Positions 18,201-27,157 of a stretch of 64,000 bases of DNA are shown one piece after another (the stretch's first letter is position 1; every line of letters begins with the position of its first letter). Both the position numbers and the translations under genes were made by a program. The notes beneath the pieces were generated by a model. It was not told the origin of the DNA, searched no databases, and saw only the letters and a list, made by a program, of their open reading frames with translations. Source of the DNA: Prevotella sp. (GTDB lineage: Bacteria; Bacteroidota; Bacteroidia; Bacteroidales; Bacteroidaceae); contig JAILPA010000188.1 in NCBI GenBank assembly GCA_024690505.1, forward strand, positions 1 through 64,000, written 5' to 3'.

Positions 18201-20276
18201 AAGGCATCGAAAGGCGACCCAGCACGTAACGTGGCTGCCACCGAATACTTCCGCGTGAATCCCCATCGGCTGAACCTGGGTGTCATAGGTCTCGACATGA
18301 AGACGGCCGACGGAAAGCCCATAGCCCTGAACACCCTGAAGGGCATCCATCAGGAGCTGAAGCTCTACGACGGCGTCATTGAATCGCAGTTCGTGGCCGA
18401 CGGCTCACCCGTCGACGTCACCACGGCATGTATGCAGGACCGCGATGCCGTCATCTACCGCATCAAGTCGCCTCTGCTGAAAGAGGGACGGGCCGCTGTG
18501 GCCATCCGTTTCCCCTACCCCACAGGTAAGCACGCCGACGACGCTGCCGACTTCACCAAGCCCGAACACCACACATCACGCATCATCATGCACCCCGCAT
18601 CCGTTCCCGGTGCTCCGTCGTCAGCTCCCAGTGCTTCTTCATCTGTTCCCGGTGCTTCTTCTATAGCTCCCGGTGCTTCTTCTATAGCTCCCGGTGCTCC
18701 TTTGTCAGCTCCCAGTGCTTCTTCTTTAGAGTCCGTGGTCGGCGGTTTGCCCGCCGACACCCATTCCGCCCTCATTGAGCACACCATTGACAGCACCACC
18801 TATTACCTTTCCCTGCGCTGGCAGGGCAACGCCACTTTGCAGGAATGCGACCGCCACTACTTCGAGCTGTCCACCACTGCCGATGTCCTCGCCTTCGAGG
18901 CCGAATACTTGTGCGCTGACCCCTTAAAGGATAGTGGCAGGGAGCAGTCAGCACTCGTCTTCGACCAGCAGCTGAAAGCCGTCATCAAAGCATGGAACCG
19001 TTGGTGGCAGGAGGGCGCCATTGTCGACTTCGGACAGTGCACCGACCCGCGAGCCCGCGAACTGGAACGCCGCGTGGTGCTCAGCCAGTACCTCACGCAG
19101 GTGAACTGCGCCAACGCCCAACCACCGCAGGAGACCGGCCTTACGTATAACTCGTGGTTCGGCCGCCCGCATCTGGAAATGACATGGTGGCACATGGTAG
19201 ACTTCGCCCTGTGGAACAGGCCGCAGACCGTTGCCAACATCCTCGACTGGTACAACAGTGTTGCATATCCTGTGGCACGCCAGATTGCACAGCGACAAGG
19301 ATTCAAGGGAGTGCGCTGGATGAAGATGACCGACCCCTGGGCTGGCGAGGCTCCGTCGAACACGGGCAGCTATCTCATCTGGCAGCAGCCACATTATATA
19401 TATATGGCTGAGGAGCTCTACAGAGCCAACCCCACCACAGCCACGCTCAAGAAATATGCCGAGCAGGTAGAAGAGACGGCTGCCTTCATGGCAGACTTCG
19501 TGTCTGTGGGCAAGGGGGCGTCTGCCTCCAAGCAGCGCTACTTCCTACAGGGCGCCACCGCCATGCAGGAGTCGATGTCGAAGGACTTTAGCTATAATCA
19601 CCCCTTTGAACTGGCATACTGGCAGTATGGTCTCAACGTAGCAAATCAATGGCGCGAACGGTTGAGCAAGCAGCGCAACGAGCAATGGGATGCCATCATA
19701 GCCAACCTCGCTCACCTCCCCGAGACGAAAGACGGCATATACACAGCTGGTATGGCTAAAGGCAAGACCGACGGACTGAAATCGTTCGACCCCTTCGATG
19801 CCGTCGCCAGCGGTGCAAAGCCCGTCGTCACGACTGAGACCTTTGCTGAGAAATGCCGCAATGACCACCCTGCCGTGCTCGGCGCTGCAGGACTGCTGCC
19901 ACTGAGCACTGCACCTCTCTACAACAAAGAAAAGATGAACGCCACCCTCGACTGGGTGATGGACAACTGGAACTGGGCCACTACCTGGGGATGGGACTAC
20001 GGCATGACGGCTATGGCGGCCGCACGACTCGGACAGCCCGAAACGGCCCTCCGTGCCCTGCTCATCGACACACAGAAGAACACATATCTGCCCAACGGCC
20101 ATAACTTCCAGACGGCCGACCGGCTGCGTATCTACCTGCCCGGCAATGGCGCATTGCTCACCGCTGTGGCCATGATGTGTGCTGGATGGGACGGATGCAC
20201 CATCCCCAACAACCCCGGCTTCCCCCAGGACGGCACGTGGAACGTGCGCTGGGAGGGCCTGCAACGAATGCAATAA
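15240..20276 (+). CDS. GH28 polygalacturonase - GH105 - six-hairpin glycosidase fusion
   Basis: A 1678-residue secreted pectin enzyme with three catalytic-type parts. Residues about 45-510 are a GH28 right-handed beta-helix with its hallmarks: NGDGCD (276-281), TGDDC (298-301), NGHGG (331-335) and RIK (366-368). Residues about 515-895 are GH105 unsaturated galacturonyl/rhamnogalacturonyl hydrolase; LDGIFMG gives the likely catalytic Asp624, and WGRAQGW is at 701-707. Residues about 905-1678 look like a beta-sandwich followed by an (alpha/alpha)6 barrel of GH65/GH95 type (EMTWWHMVDFALW, GVRWMKMTDPW); I cannot name its family. A Pro/Ala/Ser linker (about 1118-1168) splits this third part. The enzyme could cut polygalacturonate and then trim ends made by neighbouring lyases. 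It is the first gene of an operon, 33 bases before PL1. Confidence 0.88.
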   Translation: MYRTIRTLLLMLLAPLAIMANEWNAQLYEKIERSIIEPKFADKVFLITKFGAVPDNLASDKLTQKQKAQANQKAIQKAIDKCSKKGGGHVVVPAGCTFLTGAIEMKSGVNLEVQEGATLQFVFEPDLYPIVETSWEGLDCFNLSPCIYAFRADDFAITGKGTIDGGGSNETWWKWCGAAHFGWTEGTISQKAEARPRLLRNGEDGVPMFDERGNRTPERTFGPKDGLRPQLISFNLCQRVLLEDVTLLRSPFWVIHPLKSTDITVRRVKMINDGPNGDGCDPESCDRVLIEDCFFNTGDDCIAIKSGRNRDGRERAMPSQNIIIRNCEMKNGHGGVVIGSEISGGCKNVFAHDCVMDSPNLDRVLRIKTNSCRGGIIENIFMKDVKVGQCGESVLKINLDYEHNEICCRGNYPTVRNVLMENVTCQKSKYGVQIIGLDEDTYVYDIDVRNCRFNGVKQGNFQSGKVRNVRFDRLYVNDGLVLQEKPYKHYSEWMTYSEMKRVPQSYMLDFSTKPKWSYVMGIELEGMLDTYLRYGGDDIRKYCQMYTDTMINAKGDIRGYNILDYNLDNIRTGHFVTRMYQQWPEAKNLLAMQTMMKQLQDQPRTVADKVYWHKAIYAYQVWLDGIFMGLPYRCLTAPITTSAKDKRKGAVEKIYDDAVDQLKITYQRTLDPKTGLNRHAYDETRKAFWSDKETGLSQHCWGRAQGWYTMALIEVLDAMPESYSRRGEVIDLLKKDFDAILKWQDKQSGVWYQVMDSPGREGNYLESTCSAMFTYALLKAYRKGYVGTKYRDAGIKAYRGIINNFIRVNDDKTISLTQCCSVAGLGPAATDEVIAAMKQVNPKGSVKENKRRDGSYSYYLSEPIRDNDAKGLGPFIWASLEMEMMGFDTDNVMQPIDRMGVVGRNNPVVKEASPLASLTVGNGHFATTVDVTGLQSFPFEYGAGVPLTAMSDWGWHKFKNTAGLTPADSEKTSDLGHGHPETYAVEYKASKGDPARNVAATEYFRVNPHRLNLGVIGLDMKTADGKPIALNTLKGIHQELKLYDGVIESQFVADGSPVDVTTACMQDRDAVIYRIKSPLLKEGRAAVAIRFPYPTGKHADDAADFTKPEHHTSRIIMHPASVPGAPSSAPSASSSVPGASSIAPGASSIAPGAPLSAPSASSLESVVGGLPADTHSALIEHTIDSTTYYLSLRWQGNATLQECDRHYFELSTTADVLAFEAEYLCADPLKDSGREQSALVFDQQLKAVIKAWNRWWQEGAIVDFGQCTDPRARELERRVVLSQYLTQVNCANAQPPQETGLTYNSWFGRPHLEMTWWHMVDFALWNRPQTVANILDWYNSVAYPVARQIAQRQGFKGVRWMKMTDPWAGEAPSNTGSYLIWQQPHYIYMAEELYRANPTTATLKKYAEQVEETAAFMADFVSVGKGASASKQRYFLQGATAMQESMSKDFSYNHPFELAYWQYGLNVANQWRERLSKQRNEQWDAIIANLAHLPETKDGIYTAGMAKGKTDGLKSFDPFDAVASGAKPVVTTETFAEKCRNDHPAVLGAAGLLPLSTAPLYNKEKMNATLDWVMDNWNWATTWGWDYGMTAMAAARLGQPETALRALLIDTQKNTYLPNGHNFQTADRLRIYLPGNGALLTAVAMMCAGWDGCTIPNNPGFPQDGTWNVRWEGLQRMQ
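18597..18725 (+). repeat. in-gene 24-bp repeats encoding Pro/Ala/Ser linker
   Basis: Repeats of the type CCCGGTGCTTCTTCTATAGC encode PGASSIA, SAPSASS and related units. Two adjacent units are identical over 24 bases. The base composition (T-rich, TCT/CTT runs) is unlike the flanking GC-rich codons, suggesting recent slippage or insertion. Confidence 0.75.
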
Positions 20277-20309
20277 CAAACACACAAAACACACAAACTA
20301 CAACAAACA

Positions 20310-22109
20310 ATGAAACGCTTTCTACTCGGTTTATCATTGGTTATTTGCCATTTATCGCTTAGCAGTGTAGCCGCACAGGACATCCCCGCCTTCCCTGGCG
20401 CCGAAGGCCACGGACGATACACAACAGGCGGACGTGGCGCCACCAAGGTGGTTCATGTCACCAACCTCAACAACAGCGGCACCGGCTCGTTCCGGGCTGC
20501 CGTCAGCGGTTCCACCAAGAAGATCATCGTCTTCGACGTTGGCGGAGTGATTCCCCTGCTCAGCGACGTGACCATCGGAGCCAATACCACCATCCTCGGA
20601 CAGACGGCGCCTGCCCCCGGCATCACCCTCCGCTACTATACAGTGCGTCCAAACGGCAACAACATCATTATGCGCTTCATTCGTTGCCGCCGCGGACAGG
20701 AGAAGGACATCAACGACGGTGCCGATGCCACATGGTGTCGCAATCTGACAGGAATCATCCTCGACCACTGCTCCTTCTCATGGTCGATTGATGAGGTGGC
20801 ATCTTTCTACGACAACAACAACTTCACCATGCAGTGGTGCACCATTGGCGAGAGCCTCAACAACGCCGGACACGGCAAGGGCGCTCACGGCTACGGCGGC
20901 ATCTGGGGCGGCAAGCTGGCCTCGTTCCACCACAATCTCATCTGCCATGTCAACAACCGCTCGCCACGCTTCAATGGCGCCCGCTACAACTGGAAAGGCT
21001 ATACGTCGAATAAGCTTTACAATGAGTACAAGTGGGCCAATACACTCCAGGCAGAGAACGTCGATTTCCGCAACTGCGTCATCTACAACTGCGGCAACGG
21101 CTGTTACGGCGGCCCTGGAGGCGGGAAGATCAACATCGTGAACAATTACTACAAGACGGGCCCTGCTGCGAGCACCAGCCGTGTCACCCAGGTGACGGTG
21201 GCCGCCAACGGCAATGCCGGCGATGACCAGACTTTCTGGACGATGACCAGCCGATACTTCATTGACGGCAACCAGATGAACAACACAGCCGACTTTAACG
21301 GGTGGTCGAACATCAGTTACGACAATGGCACCTACACCATCGACAACGAGCAATGGAGCCCCGATCCCAATCACTACAACGGCGAGGACGTCACCTACAA
21401 AAAGAACGGAGCCGGAACCGACTGTGTCCGCATCCGTCTTGACGAGCCCGCACCAACAGGCGTTGTAACAACCCACACGGCAGCCACGGCATTCGACAAG
21501 GTACTGGCCTACGCCGGCGCTTCGCTCAACCCCGACGATGTCGACACACGCTATTTCGACGAAGCACGCTCAGGCACAGCGACCTATAGCGGCTCTGTCA
21601 CCAACACCAAGGGGCGTATTGACATTGTCAGTGATGTCAACGGCTATACCGAGGCCACCTTCGGCACGGGCAGTCGTCCCACCGATTTCGACACCGACAA
21701 GGATGGTATTCCCGATGCCTGGGAGACGGCCAACGGTCTGAACCCCAGCAGCAATGCCGATGCCATGAAAACGACCATCGACCCGTTAGGCTACTACACC
21801 AACCTTGAAGTCTATGTCAACTCGCTCGTACAGGACATCATGCTCAACGAGAACGCTGATGCCAAGGAGGATATGGAGGTGAAGGACTATTACCCCGCCT
21901 ACCACAAGGAGGACGGCACGCTGGTGGCCGCCGTCAACATGCCTGGTGACCCTGAGGCCATTCGGGAAGTATCGACAGCAGCAGACGGCACAAAAGCCTA
22001 CTACAACCTGCAGGGCGTGCGTATCGACGCTCCCGCCCACGGCATCTGCATTGAGGTGACGACCAAGCCCAACGGCACTAAGACCTCGCGCAAAATAATT
22101 ACTAACTAA
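20310..22109 (+). CDS. pectate lyase, PL1 family
   Basis: 599 residues: signal peptide, then a PL1 beta-helix starting AFPGAEGHGRYTTGGRGATKVVHVTNLNN. Family landmarks are DHCSFSWSIDE, MQWCTIGESLNNAGHGKGAHGYGGIWGG and HHNLICHVNNRSPR. After the catalytic part comes a calcium-type segment DTDKDGIPDAWETANGLNP and a C-terminal tag (YYNLQGVRIDAPAHGICIE..RKIITN). It cleaves de-esterified homogalacturonan by beta-elimination. It follows the GH28-GH105 gene by 33 bases and precedes the methylesterase by 39, so the three are probably one transcript. It resembles the second PL1 at 38200 in layout, but the two sequences are clearly diverged. Confidence 0.92.
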   Translation: MKRFLLGLSLVICHLSLSSVAAQDIPAFPGAEGHGRYTTGGRGATKVVHVTNLNNSGTGSFRAAVSGSTKKIIVFDVGGVIPLLSDVTIGANTTILGQTAPAPGITLRYYTVRPNGNNIIMRFIRCRRGQEKDINDGADATWCRNLTGIILDHCSFSWSIDEVASFYDNNNFTMQWCTIGESLNNAGHGKGAHGYGGIWGGKLASFHHNLICHVNNRSPRFNGARYNWKGYTSNKLYNEYKWANTLQAENVDFRNCVIYNCGNGCYGGPGGGKINIVNNYYKTGPAASTSRVTQVTVAANGNAGDDQTFWTMTSRYFIDGNQMNNTADFNGWSNISYDNGTYTIDNEQWSPDPNHYNGEDVTYKKNGAGTDCVRIRLDEPAPTGVVTTHTAATAFDKVLAYAGASLNPDDVDTRYFDEARSGTATYSGSVTNTKGRIDIVSDVNGYTEATFGTGSRPTDFDTDKDGIPDAWETANGLNPSSNADAMKTTIDPLGYYTNLEVYVNSLVQDIMLNENADAKEDMEVKDYYPAYHKEDGTLVAAVNMPGDPEAIREVSTAADGTKAYYNLQGVRIDAPAHGICIEVTTKPNGTKTSRKIITN

Positions 22110-22148
22110 ATCCTAATTATAACTTTTATTACTTAAAAATCAAACCGT

Positions 22149-25100
22149 ATGAAGTACAAATTGCTACGATTCTCCCTATTGGGCATTTTTGCGATGCTCT
22201 GTGGAGTAGCCCAGGCTGAATGGGTCGACATCAAGGCTGATTTCACTAATCAAAGTTTCTTCACCGAGGCTGATGCCAACGGGGCTACTGCTGGACTGAA
22301 AATGACTGCCGGTGGTTTCACCCGCGTGGCAGCCGATGATGCTTCGGCCAATGCCGTCATCAGTGGCAAATTCCACAGCAATGATCACGGTATCAGCAAT
22401 TTCTCAGCCACTGTCAAGGTGGAAGGTGCTGTGAAGATCACCTTCGGTACCTGTGCCTGGGGTGGCGACGTGACCGTAAAGGATGGAAACGGCGCCGTTG
22501 TGACCACGATGAACACCAACACCGGGGCCTGCTACCACGGGGACAAGGATGCCAACATCATTTCTTGCTACTACAAGCAGGAAGTGGCCACTACGCTGAC
22601 TATCAGCGGCGGCAGCTATGTTCCCTACTTCGCTGTAGAGAAGGTTGACCCGAAAGAACTGGCAAGCGACGTGAAGTTCATCTTCGATGCCGCCAATAGT
22701 GGTGCAGAGGGCGTGGCTCCTGCTGAAGAGACAGCGGCAGTAGGAAGCCAGTACACCCTGCCAAAGAACTTCACCCTCTACAAGGAAGGTATGACTCTGA
22801 CTGGATGGACTGACGGCAAGAACACGTATGCTCCTGGCGAGGCCATTACGGCTCCCGATGCAGAGAGCGTAACGCTGACGCCCGTCTTCACTACGAACGA
22901 GGTGAGCCTGGCCGACCGCACCGACGAGGTGAAGCTGAACTTCACCTTCCGCCGCGACCAGGGTGCTCCCACCGTGGCCTACCAGAACAAGATTGGCATG
23001 TGGGTGACCCAGGCCCTTGTCAATGGCAAGACCATCGACGTGAAGGCCGACTTCGACACCAACAACGGCGGTAAGTTTGCCAACGGCAACTGGAACGACT
23101 GGGCACAGCTGAACAGCGGCACTAAGTGGACCGTTCCATCGTGCAAGGGCGCCACCATTTCGATGGAAGCCTACAGCGACATCACCACTACCACCATCGA
23201 CGGCCAGAGCGACTACACGCAGGGCAAGACCATCAGCTACACCATCGCCGGCAGTGCCGAGACGGTCGATGTCGTCATCGGCGACGGCTCCTACTACCGC
23301 TACATCCAGGTTGTACTACCCATGGTACAGAGTCAGGGCGGTGGCGAGAGCTTCAATAATGAGGCGGCTACCATCGAGTGGGCAATGAACGACAAAAACA
23401 ATCCCAGTACATATACCGCTGCTCCTGAAGGTGCATTCGCTACAGTTGCTTTTGCTTACGACTCAAATGTAACAATCAAAGGCGCACGCGAAATCACAGA
23501 TGAGAATGGAAGTGGAACTGGTGTAACAGGTATTGAGTTCGCTCCTACCAACAAGACCGATTTGCTGACATGGAGTCTGAAACCATCAGCCGGTCTTACT
23601 TTCACGCCGACAAAGATTTCGGGTTATGTCAACCGTGAAGGCACGGACGTGGAGAATGGACTCACTGTGTCTGCTTACACCGCCGGGAACAATCCACAAG
23701 TATTAGGAACATGGACAGCCCTTCGACGCACGAAGACTTCCAGCCAGAAATCTTACGATGCAACAGCCATCTACAAGTATGAGATTAATCTGACAGCCGA
23801 CCAACAAGCCGCTTTCGCATCAGCTGACGGGTTCTTCCTCACAGCAACGGTTGGCGTAGCCTCCGGCAAGAGTGCAGAGTTTGGTAAAGTCACCATTGAG
23901 GGCTTTGTAAATGGTACCATGGCCAATATTGAAAAATACACGCTGGCTACAGCTGTCGCTCCTGAGGGTGCTGGCAGCATCAACGTCTATCCCGTCAGCG
24001 AGCAGTACGAGGAGGGCAGCGAGGTGACCCTGACCGCCACCGAGAACTTTGGCTACGACTTCGTGAACTGGACCAACGCTGCCGGCGAGGAGGTTTCGAC
24101 CGAGGCAAAGTTCAAGTACACCATGAACAGCAACGAGACCCTCACCGCCAACTTCAAGGCTGTTGAGACCTATGAGCTGGCACTCACCGTAGACGGCACC
24201 AACGACTACATGGTAAACATCACCCCCGAGCCAACTATGGTCGATGGCAAGATGATGTACGAGAATGGCACAGCCGTACAGCTGACCGCCAATCAGTACG
24301 AGGGCTTGGTAACCTTCACCAACTGGAACGACGGCGACACCAACAGCAGCAAGCTTGTCAGCATGACTGAGGACACCAAGCTGACCGCTATGTATGCCCA
24401 GGCCGACATCATTGCCGGTTGGGACTTCTACACCGCAGGAGGCAATGGCCGTAAGGCCGACTTCGCCGCACAGGACAACGACGGTGATGCTCTGAATCTG
24501 GTGAACACCGCTTCCGGCGAGATCCAGGGATGGCTCGACAAGAGCTGGATCGCGGCCGGCGGCTACGAGAGCTTCAAGGGCGCTGCCGTGAACTGGCGCA
24601 CGGGTGCCAGCAATGGCGACGTGGGCTACTGGCACTGGCAGACCAAGGTCAACGCCGAGGCCTTCACCGACATCAACGTTCAGTTCCAGATGCTCTACAA
24701 CTACAACGCCTACCAGACCTACAACGCCGAGTACTCGCTCGACGGTGAGAACTGGACGAAGTTCGGCAGCATCACCATGAGCGGTGCCAAGGCTGCAGCC
24801 CAGTTCAAGGAGCAGATGCCCGCCGAGGCCAACAACCAGAAGGATCTCTACATCCGCATGATTGCCGACAAGACCTCGAAGGTGGACGGTTCAGCATCGG
24901 CCAACGACGGCAACACACTGGCCATGTTCTTCATCACCGGAACACCGAAGCTGGTTGATGACGGCAAGGCTCCCACACTAGTTTCTTCCGTTCCTGCCAA
25001 CGGCGCTACCGGTGCATCGGCAAGTGGCAGAATCGTGCTGACCTTCGACGAGCGTGTGAAGACGACCGACGGCGCACAGGCTACTCTGGGCACCGCTACA

Positions 25101-26624
25101 CTCACCCCCATTGTCAACGGTAAGACCATTACTTTCGAGTACAAGGGACTGGAATATGGCACCGACTACACCTTCGCACTGCCCGGCAACACCGTGGCCG
25201 ACCTCACCGACAACTTCCTGAAGGACGGCATCAGCATCGCCTTCACCACCATGCAGCGTCCCGCCGTGCAGAAGGGACTCTACGATGCAGTGGTTGAGAA
25301 CGTCGACCAGCTCCTGGCCGCCATCAATGCCGCCGAGACTCGTGCCGATAAGAACGTGCGCTACCGCATCTTCATCAAGAACGGCCAGTATGTCATCCCA
25401 GTGAAGGCCAGCATCAAGGTGGCCAAGGCCGAGGGCTACGAGGTACCCGAGTGCATCACCTTCCTCAACGCCTCGAACGTGTCGTTCATCGGTGAGAGCC
25501 GCGACGGCGTCATCATCACCAACGGCATCGACAAGAATGAGACATTCTCCGGACAATACGGTACCACCAGCAAGTACGATGGCATTGGCAACAGCGACGT
25601 GTTCCAGATTGGCAGTCGCGTCAGCGGACTCTACTGGCAAGACTTGACCGTTGAGACTGGCATGGACGATGCCACCGGCCGCGACCTGGCCATCCAGGAC
25701 AAGGGCACCAAGAACATCTACAAGAATGTGGGTCTGCGCGGCTACCAGGACACCTGGACCAGCAACAACGACAACGGACTCTACTACTTCGAGGACGGCT
25801 ACGTGCGCGGACGTACCGATTATATGTGTGGTAAGGGCGACATCTTCTGGAACCGCGTCGAGCTGCGCCAGATTGCAGGCGGCTACGCTGCCGTTCCCAG
25901 CAAGCCCGCCAAGTATGGCTGGATCTACAAAGACTGCGTCATCAATGGTGAAGGCAGTGGCGTCGATGGCAAGTACACCCTGGGCCGTCCTTGGGGCAGC
26001 GGCACACCTATTGCCCTGTTCATCGACACCCGCATGAACGTTGTTCCCTCGGCCATAGGCTGGAACGAGATGAGCAATGGCTGGCCCGCACGCTTCGCCG
26101 AGTACAATTCTACCACCTCCACTGGCACCGTCATTGACCTCAGCGGTCGTAAGAAGACCTTCGGCGACGGTCATGCAAACAATCCTGTGCTCACCGCAGA
26201 GGAGGCTCTGGAGAACAGCGACCTGCACCGCATGTATGGCGACTGGGATCCCACCCTCGCCACAGAGCAGGCTCCCATCCCCTCGGACGTCAAGCAGGAC
26301 GGTAGTAAGCTGGTTTGGAACAATAGCAACTATGCCATGCTCTGGGCTGTGGTGAAGGATGGCAGCATCGTAGCATTCACCACCGAGCCCACCTACGAGC
26401 TCACCGAGGACGGTGCCTACGCCGTGCGTGCCGCCAACGAGATGGGCGGACTGAGCGAGGCATCGGCCACTGTTCAGGCTAAGGACGTCCTGACCGGCAT
26501 CCACGAGGTGACACCCGCTACCGTGCCCGTCAGCGACCGCGTCTACAACATGCAGGGCATCCGCGTGGATCGCGCCACCAAGGGTCTCTACATCGTCAAT
26601 GGCCGCAAGGTCGTGATGAAGTGA
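22149..26624 (+). CDS. large multidomain pectin methylesterase, CE8
   Basis: 1491 residues, far longer than a minimal CE8 enzyme. After the signal peptide come carbohydrate-binding-like beta-sandwich regions (to about 395), a compositionally distinct module (about 400-596), two InlB-B-type repeats (about 597-755, e.g. FVNWTNAAGEEV), another beta-sandwich (about 756-938) and a Big_5 Ig-like domain (about 940-1035, VSSVPANGATGAS). The CE8 beta-helix then spans about 1040-1395. Catalytic aspartates are Asp1201 in GYQDTW and Asp1224 in GRTDYMCG; LGRPW is also present. The tail is VYNMQGIRVDRATKGLYIVNGRKVVMK, the shared C-terminal tag. Removing methyl esters makes pectin accessible to the PL1 and GH28 enzymes of the same operon. 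Terminators follow at once. Confidence 0.9.
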   Translation: MKYKLLRFSLLGIFAMLCGVAQAEWVDIKADFTNQSFFTEADANGATAGLKMTAGGFTRVAADDASANAVISGKFHSNDHGISNFSATVKVEGAVKITFGTCAWGGDVTVKDGNGAVVTTMNTNTGACYHGDKDANIISCYYKQEVATTLTISGGSYVPYFAVEKVDPKELASDVKFIFDAANSGAEGVAPAEETAAVGSQYTLPKNFTLYKEGMTLTGWTDGKNTYAPGEAITAPDAESVTLTPVFTTNEVSLADRTDEVKLNFTFRRDQGAPTVAYQNKIGMWVTQALVNGKTIDVKADFDTNNGGKFANGNWNDWAQLNSGTKWTVPSCKGATISMEAYSDITTTTIDGQSDYTQGKTISYTIAGSAETVDVVIGDGSYYRYIQVVLPMVQSQGGGESFNNEAATIEWAMNDKNNPSTYTAAPEGAFATVAFAYDSNVTIKGAREITDENGSGTGVTGIEFAPTNKTDLLTWSLKPSAGLTFTPTKISGYVNREGTDVENGLTVSAYTAGNNPQVLGTWTALRRTKTSSQKSYDATAIYKYEINLTADQQAAFASADGFFLTATVGVASGKSAEFGKVTIEGFVNGTMANIEKYTLATAVAPEGAGSINVYPVSEQYEEGSEVTLTATENFGYDFVNWTNAAGEEVSTEAKFKYTMNSNETLTANFKAVETYELALTVDGTNDYMVNITPEPTMVDGKMMYENGTAVQLTANQYEGLVTFTNWNDGDTNSSKLVSMTEDTKLTAMYAQADIIAGWDFYTAGGNGRKADFAAQDNDGDALNLVNTASGEIQGWLDKSWIAAGGYESFKGAAVNWRTGASNGDVGYWHWQTKVNAEAFTDINVQFQMLYNYNAYQTYNAEYSLDGENWTKFGSITMSGAKAAAQFKEQMPAEANNQKDLYIRMIADKTSKVDGSASANDGNTLAMFFITGTPKLVDDGKAPTLVSSVPANGATGASASGRIVLTFDERVKTTDGAQATLGTATLTPIVNGKTITFEYKGLEYGTDYTFALPGNTVADLTDNFLKDGISIAFTTMQRPAVQKGLYDAVVENVDQLLAAINAAETRADKNVRYRIFIKNGQYVIPVKASIKVAKAEGYEVPECITFLNASNVSFIGESRDGVIITNGIDKNETFSGQYGTTSKYDGIGNSDVFQIGSRVSGLYWQDLTVETGMDDATGRDLAIQDKGTKNIYKNVGLRGYQDTWTSNNDNGLYYFEDGYVRGRTDYMCGKGDIFWNRVELRQIAGGYAAVPSKPAKYGWIYKDCVINGEGSGVDGKYTLGRPWGSGTPIALFIDTRMNVVPSAIGWNEMSNGWPARFAEYNSTTSTGTVIDLSGRKKTFGDGHANNPVLTAEEALENSDLHRMYGDWDPTLATEQAPIPSDVKQDGSKLVWNNSNYAMLWAVVKDGSIVAFTTEPTYELTEDGAYAVRAANEMGGLSEASATVQAKDVLTGIHEVTPATVPVSDRVYNMQGIRVDRATKGLYIVNGRKVVMK

Positions 26625-26627
26625 GCC

Positions 26628-26751
26628 ATGAACCGAGCTCGCTCGGGTTCATCAAAACATGAGCGAAAATAATAGTCACGAGGGTGTGTCAAGACAGGCA
26701 CACCCTCATTTAGCGGACAGTAATAGTGTTATATTATTACTGTCCGCTAAA
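26628..26751 (+). terminator. cluster of three hairpins after CE8
   Basis: Three inverted repeats in succession. 26628-26652 pairs ATGAACCGAGC with GCTCGGGTTCAT. 26680-26707 pairs GAGGGTGTG with CACACCCTC. 26709-26751 is a perfect 17-bp stem (TTTAGCGGACAGTAATA and its complement) around a 9-base loop. The first two are likely terminators. The third is unusually long and AT-flanked and could be a protein-binding site. Confidence 0.65.
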
Positions 26752-26780
26752 CATTACAATAGCTTGATGTGGGCGGCAGA

Positions 26781-26947
26781 ATGTAAGGAAAATTCAGATT
26801 TTCAAAAAGGGCCGTACTGTAAGCCTTTTGGAAAAGCACCGCTTTGAGGGTGAAAAAGGACAGCTTTGAGGGTCAAAAAGCGGTACTTTTCCGTCCTCAA
26901 AGCTGTCCTCTACTTTTTGCAAGAATATCGATGTAAAGAAAATTCAC
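26781..26947 (+). repeat. 167-bp dispersed modular hairpin element, copy 2
   Basis: It begins ATGTAAGGAAAATTC and ends ATGTAAAGAAAATTC and is exactly as long as copies 1 and 3. The four slots are AAAG-CACCG-CTTT, AAAG-GACAG-CTTT, inverted TACCG and inverted GACAG. This order cannot fold into one nested hairpin, unlike copy 3. It lies in the 880-base gap between the CE8 and susC genes. Confidence 0.8.
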
Positions 26948-27157
26948 CGTCCGTATCGGGTTTGAATGGTTCATTATCCAGCCAAGCCCCTTCATCGCCA
27001 TGATAGCATTCCGTAGGCCAAACCCACATAAAATTGAATCAGCAGCACTAGAATAGGCCAAGCAACAGTGCTTAAACAGGTCTTTAGGTCGTCACCTACG
27101 GTCGGTCTTGAAGCGTAACATTTGCTCTTTATTTACGAAGGTGCTAAACATCGAGAA
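26948..27157. other. unassigned intergenic stretch
   Basis: No gene, hairpin or promoter is convincing here. A short similarity to the sequence right of copy 3 (..GGTTTGAATGGTTCATT) suggests the dispersed element may extend a few tens of bases in some copies. Confidence 0.4.

Noticed and set aside
24978-26504. 508-residue minus-strand ORF
   Set aside because: Antisense to the CE8 domain; Val/Gly/Ala/Leu-rich composition typical of shadow frames.
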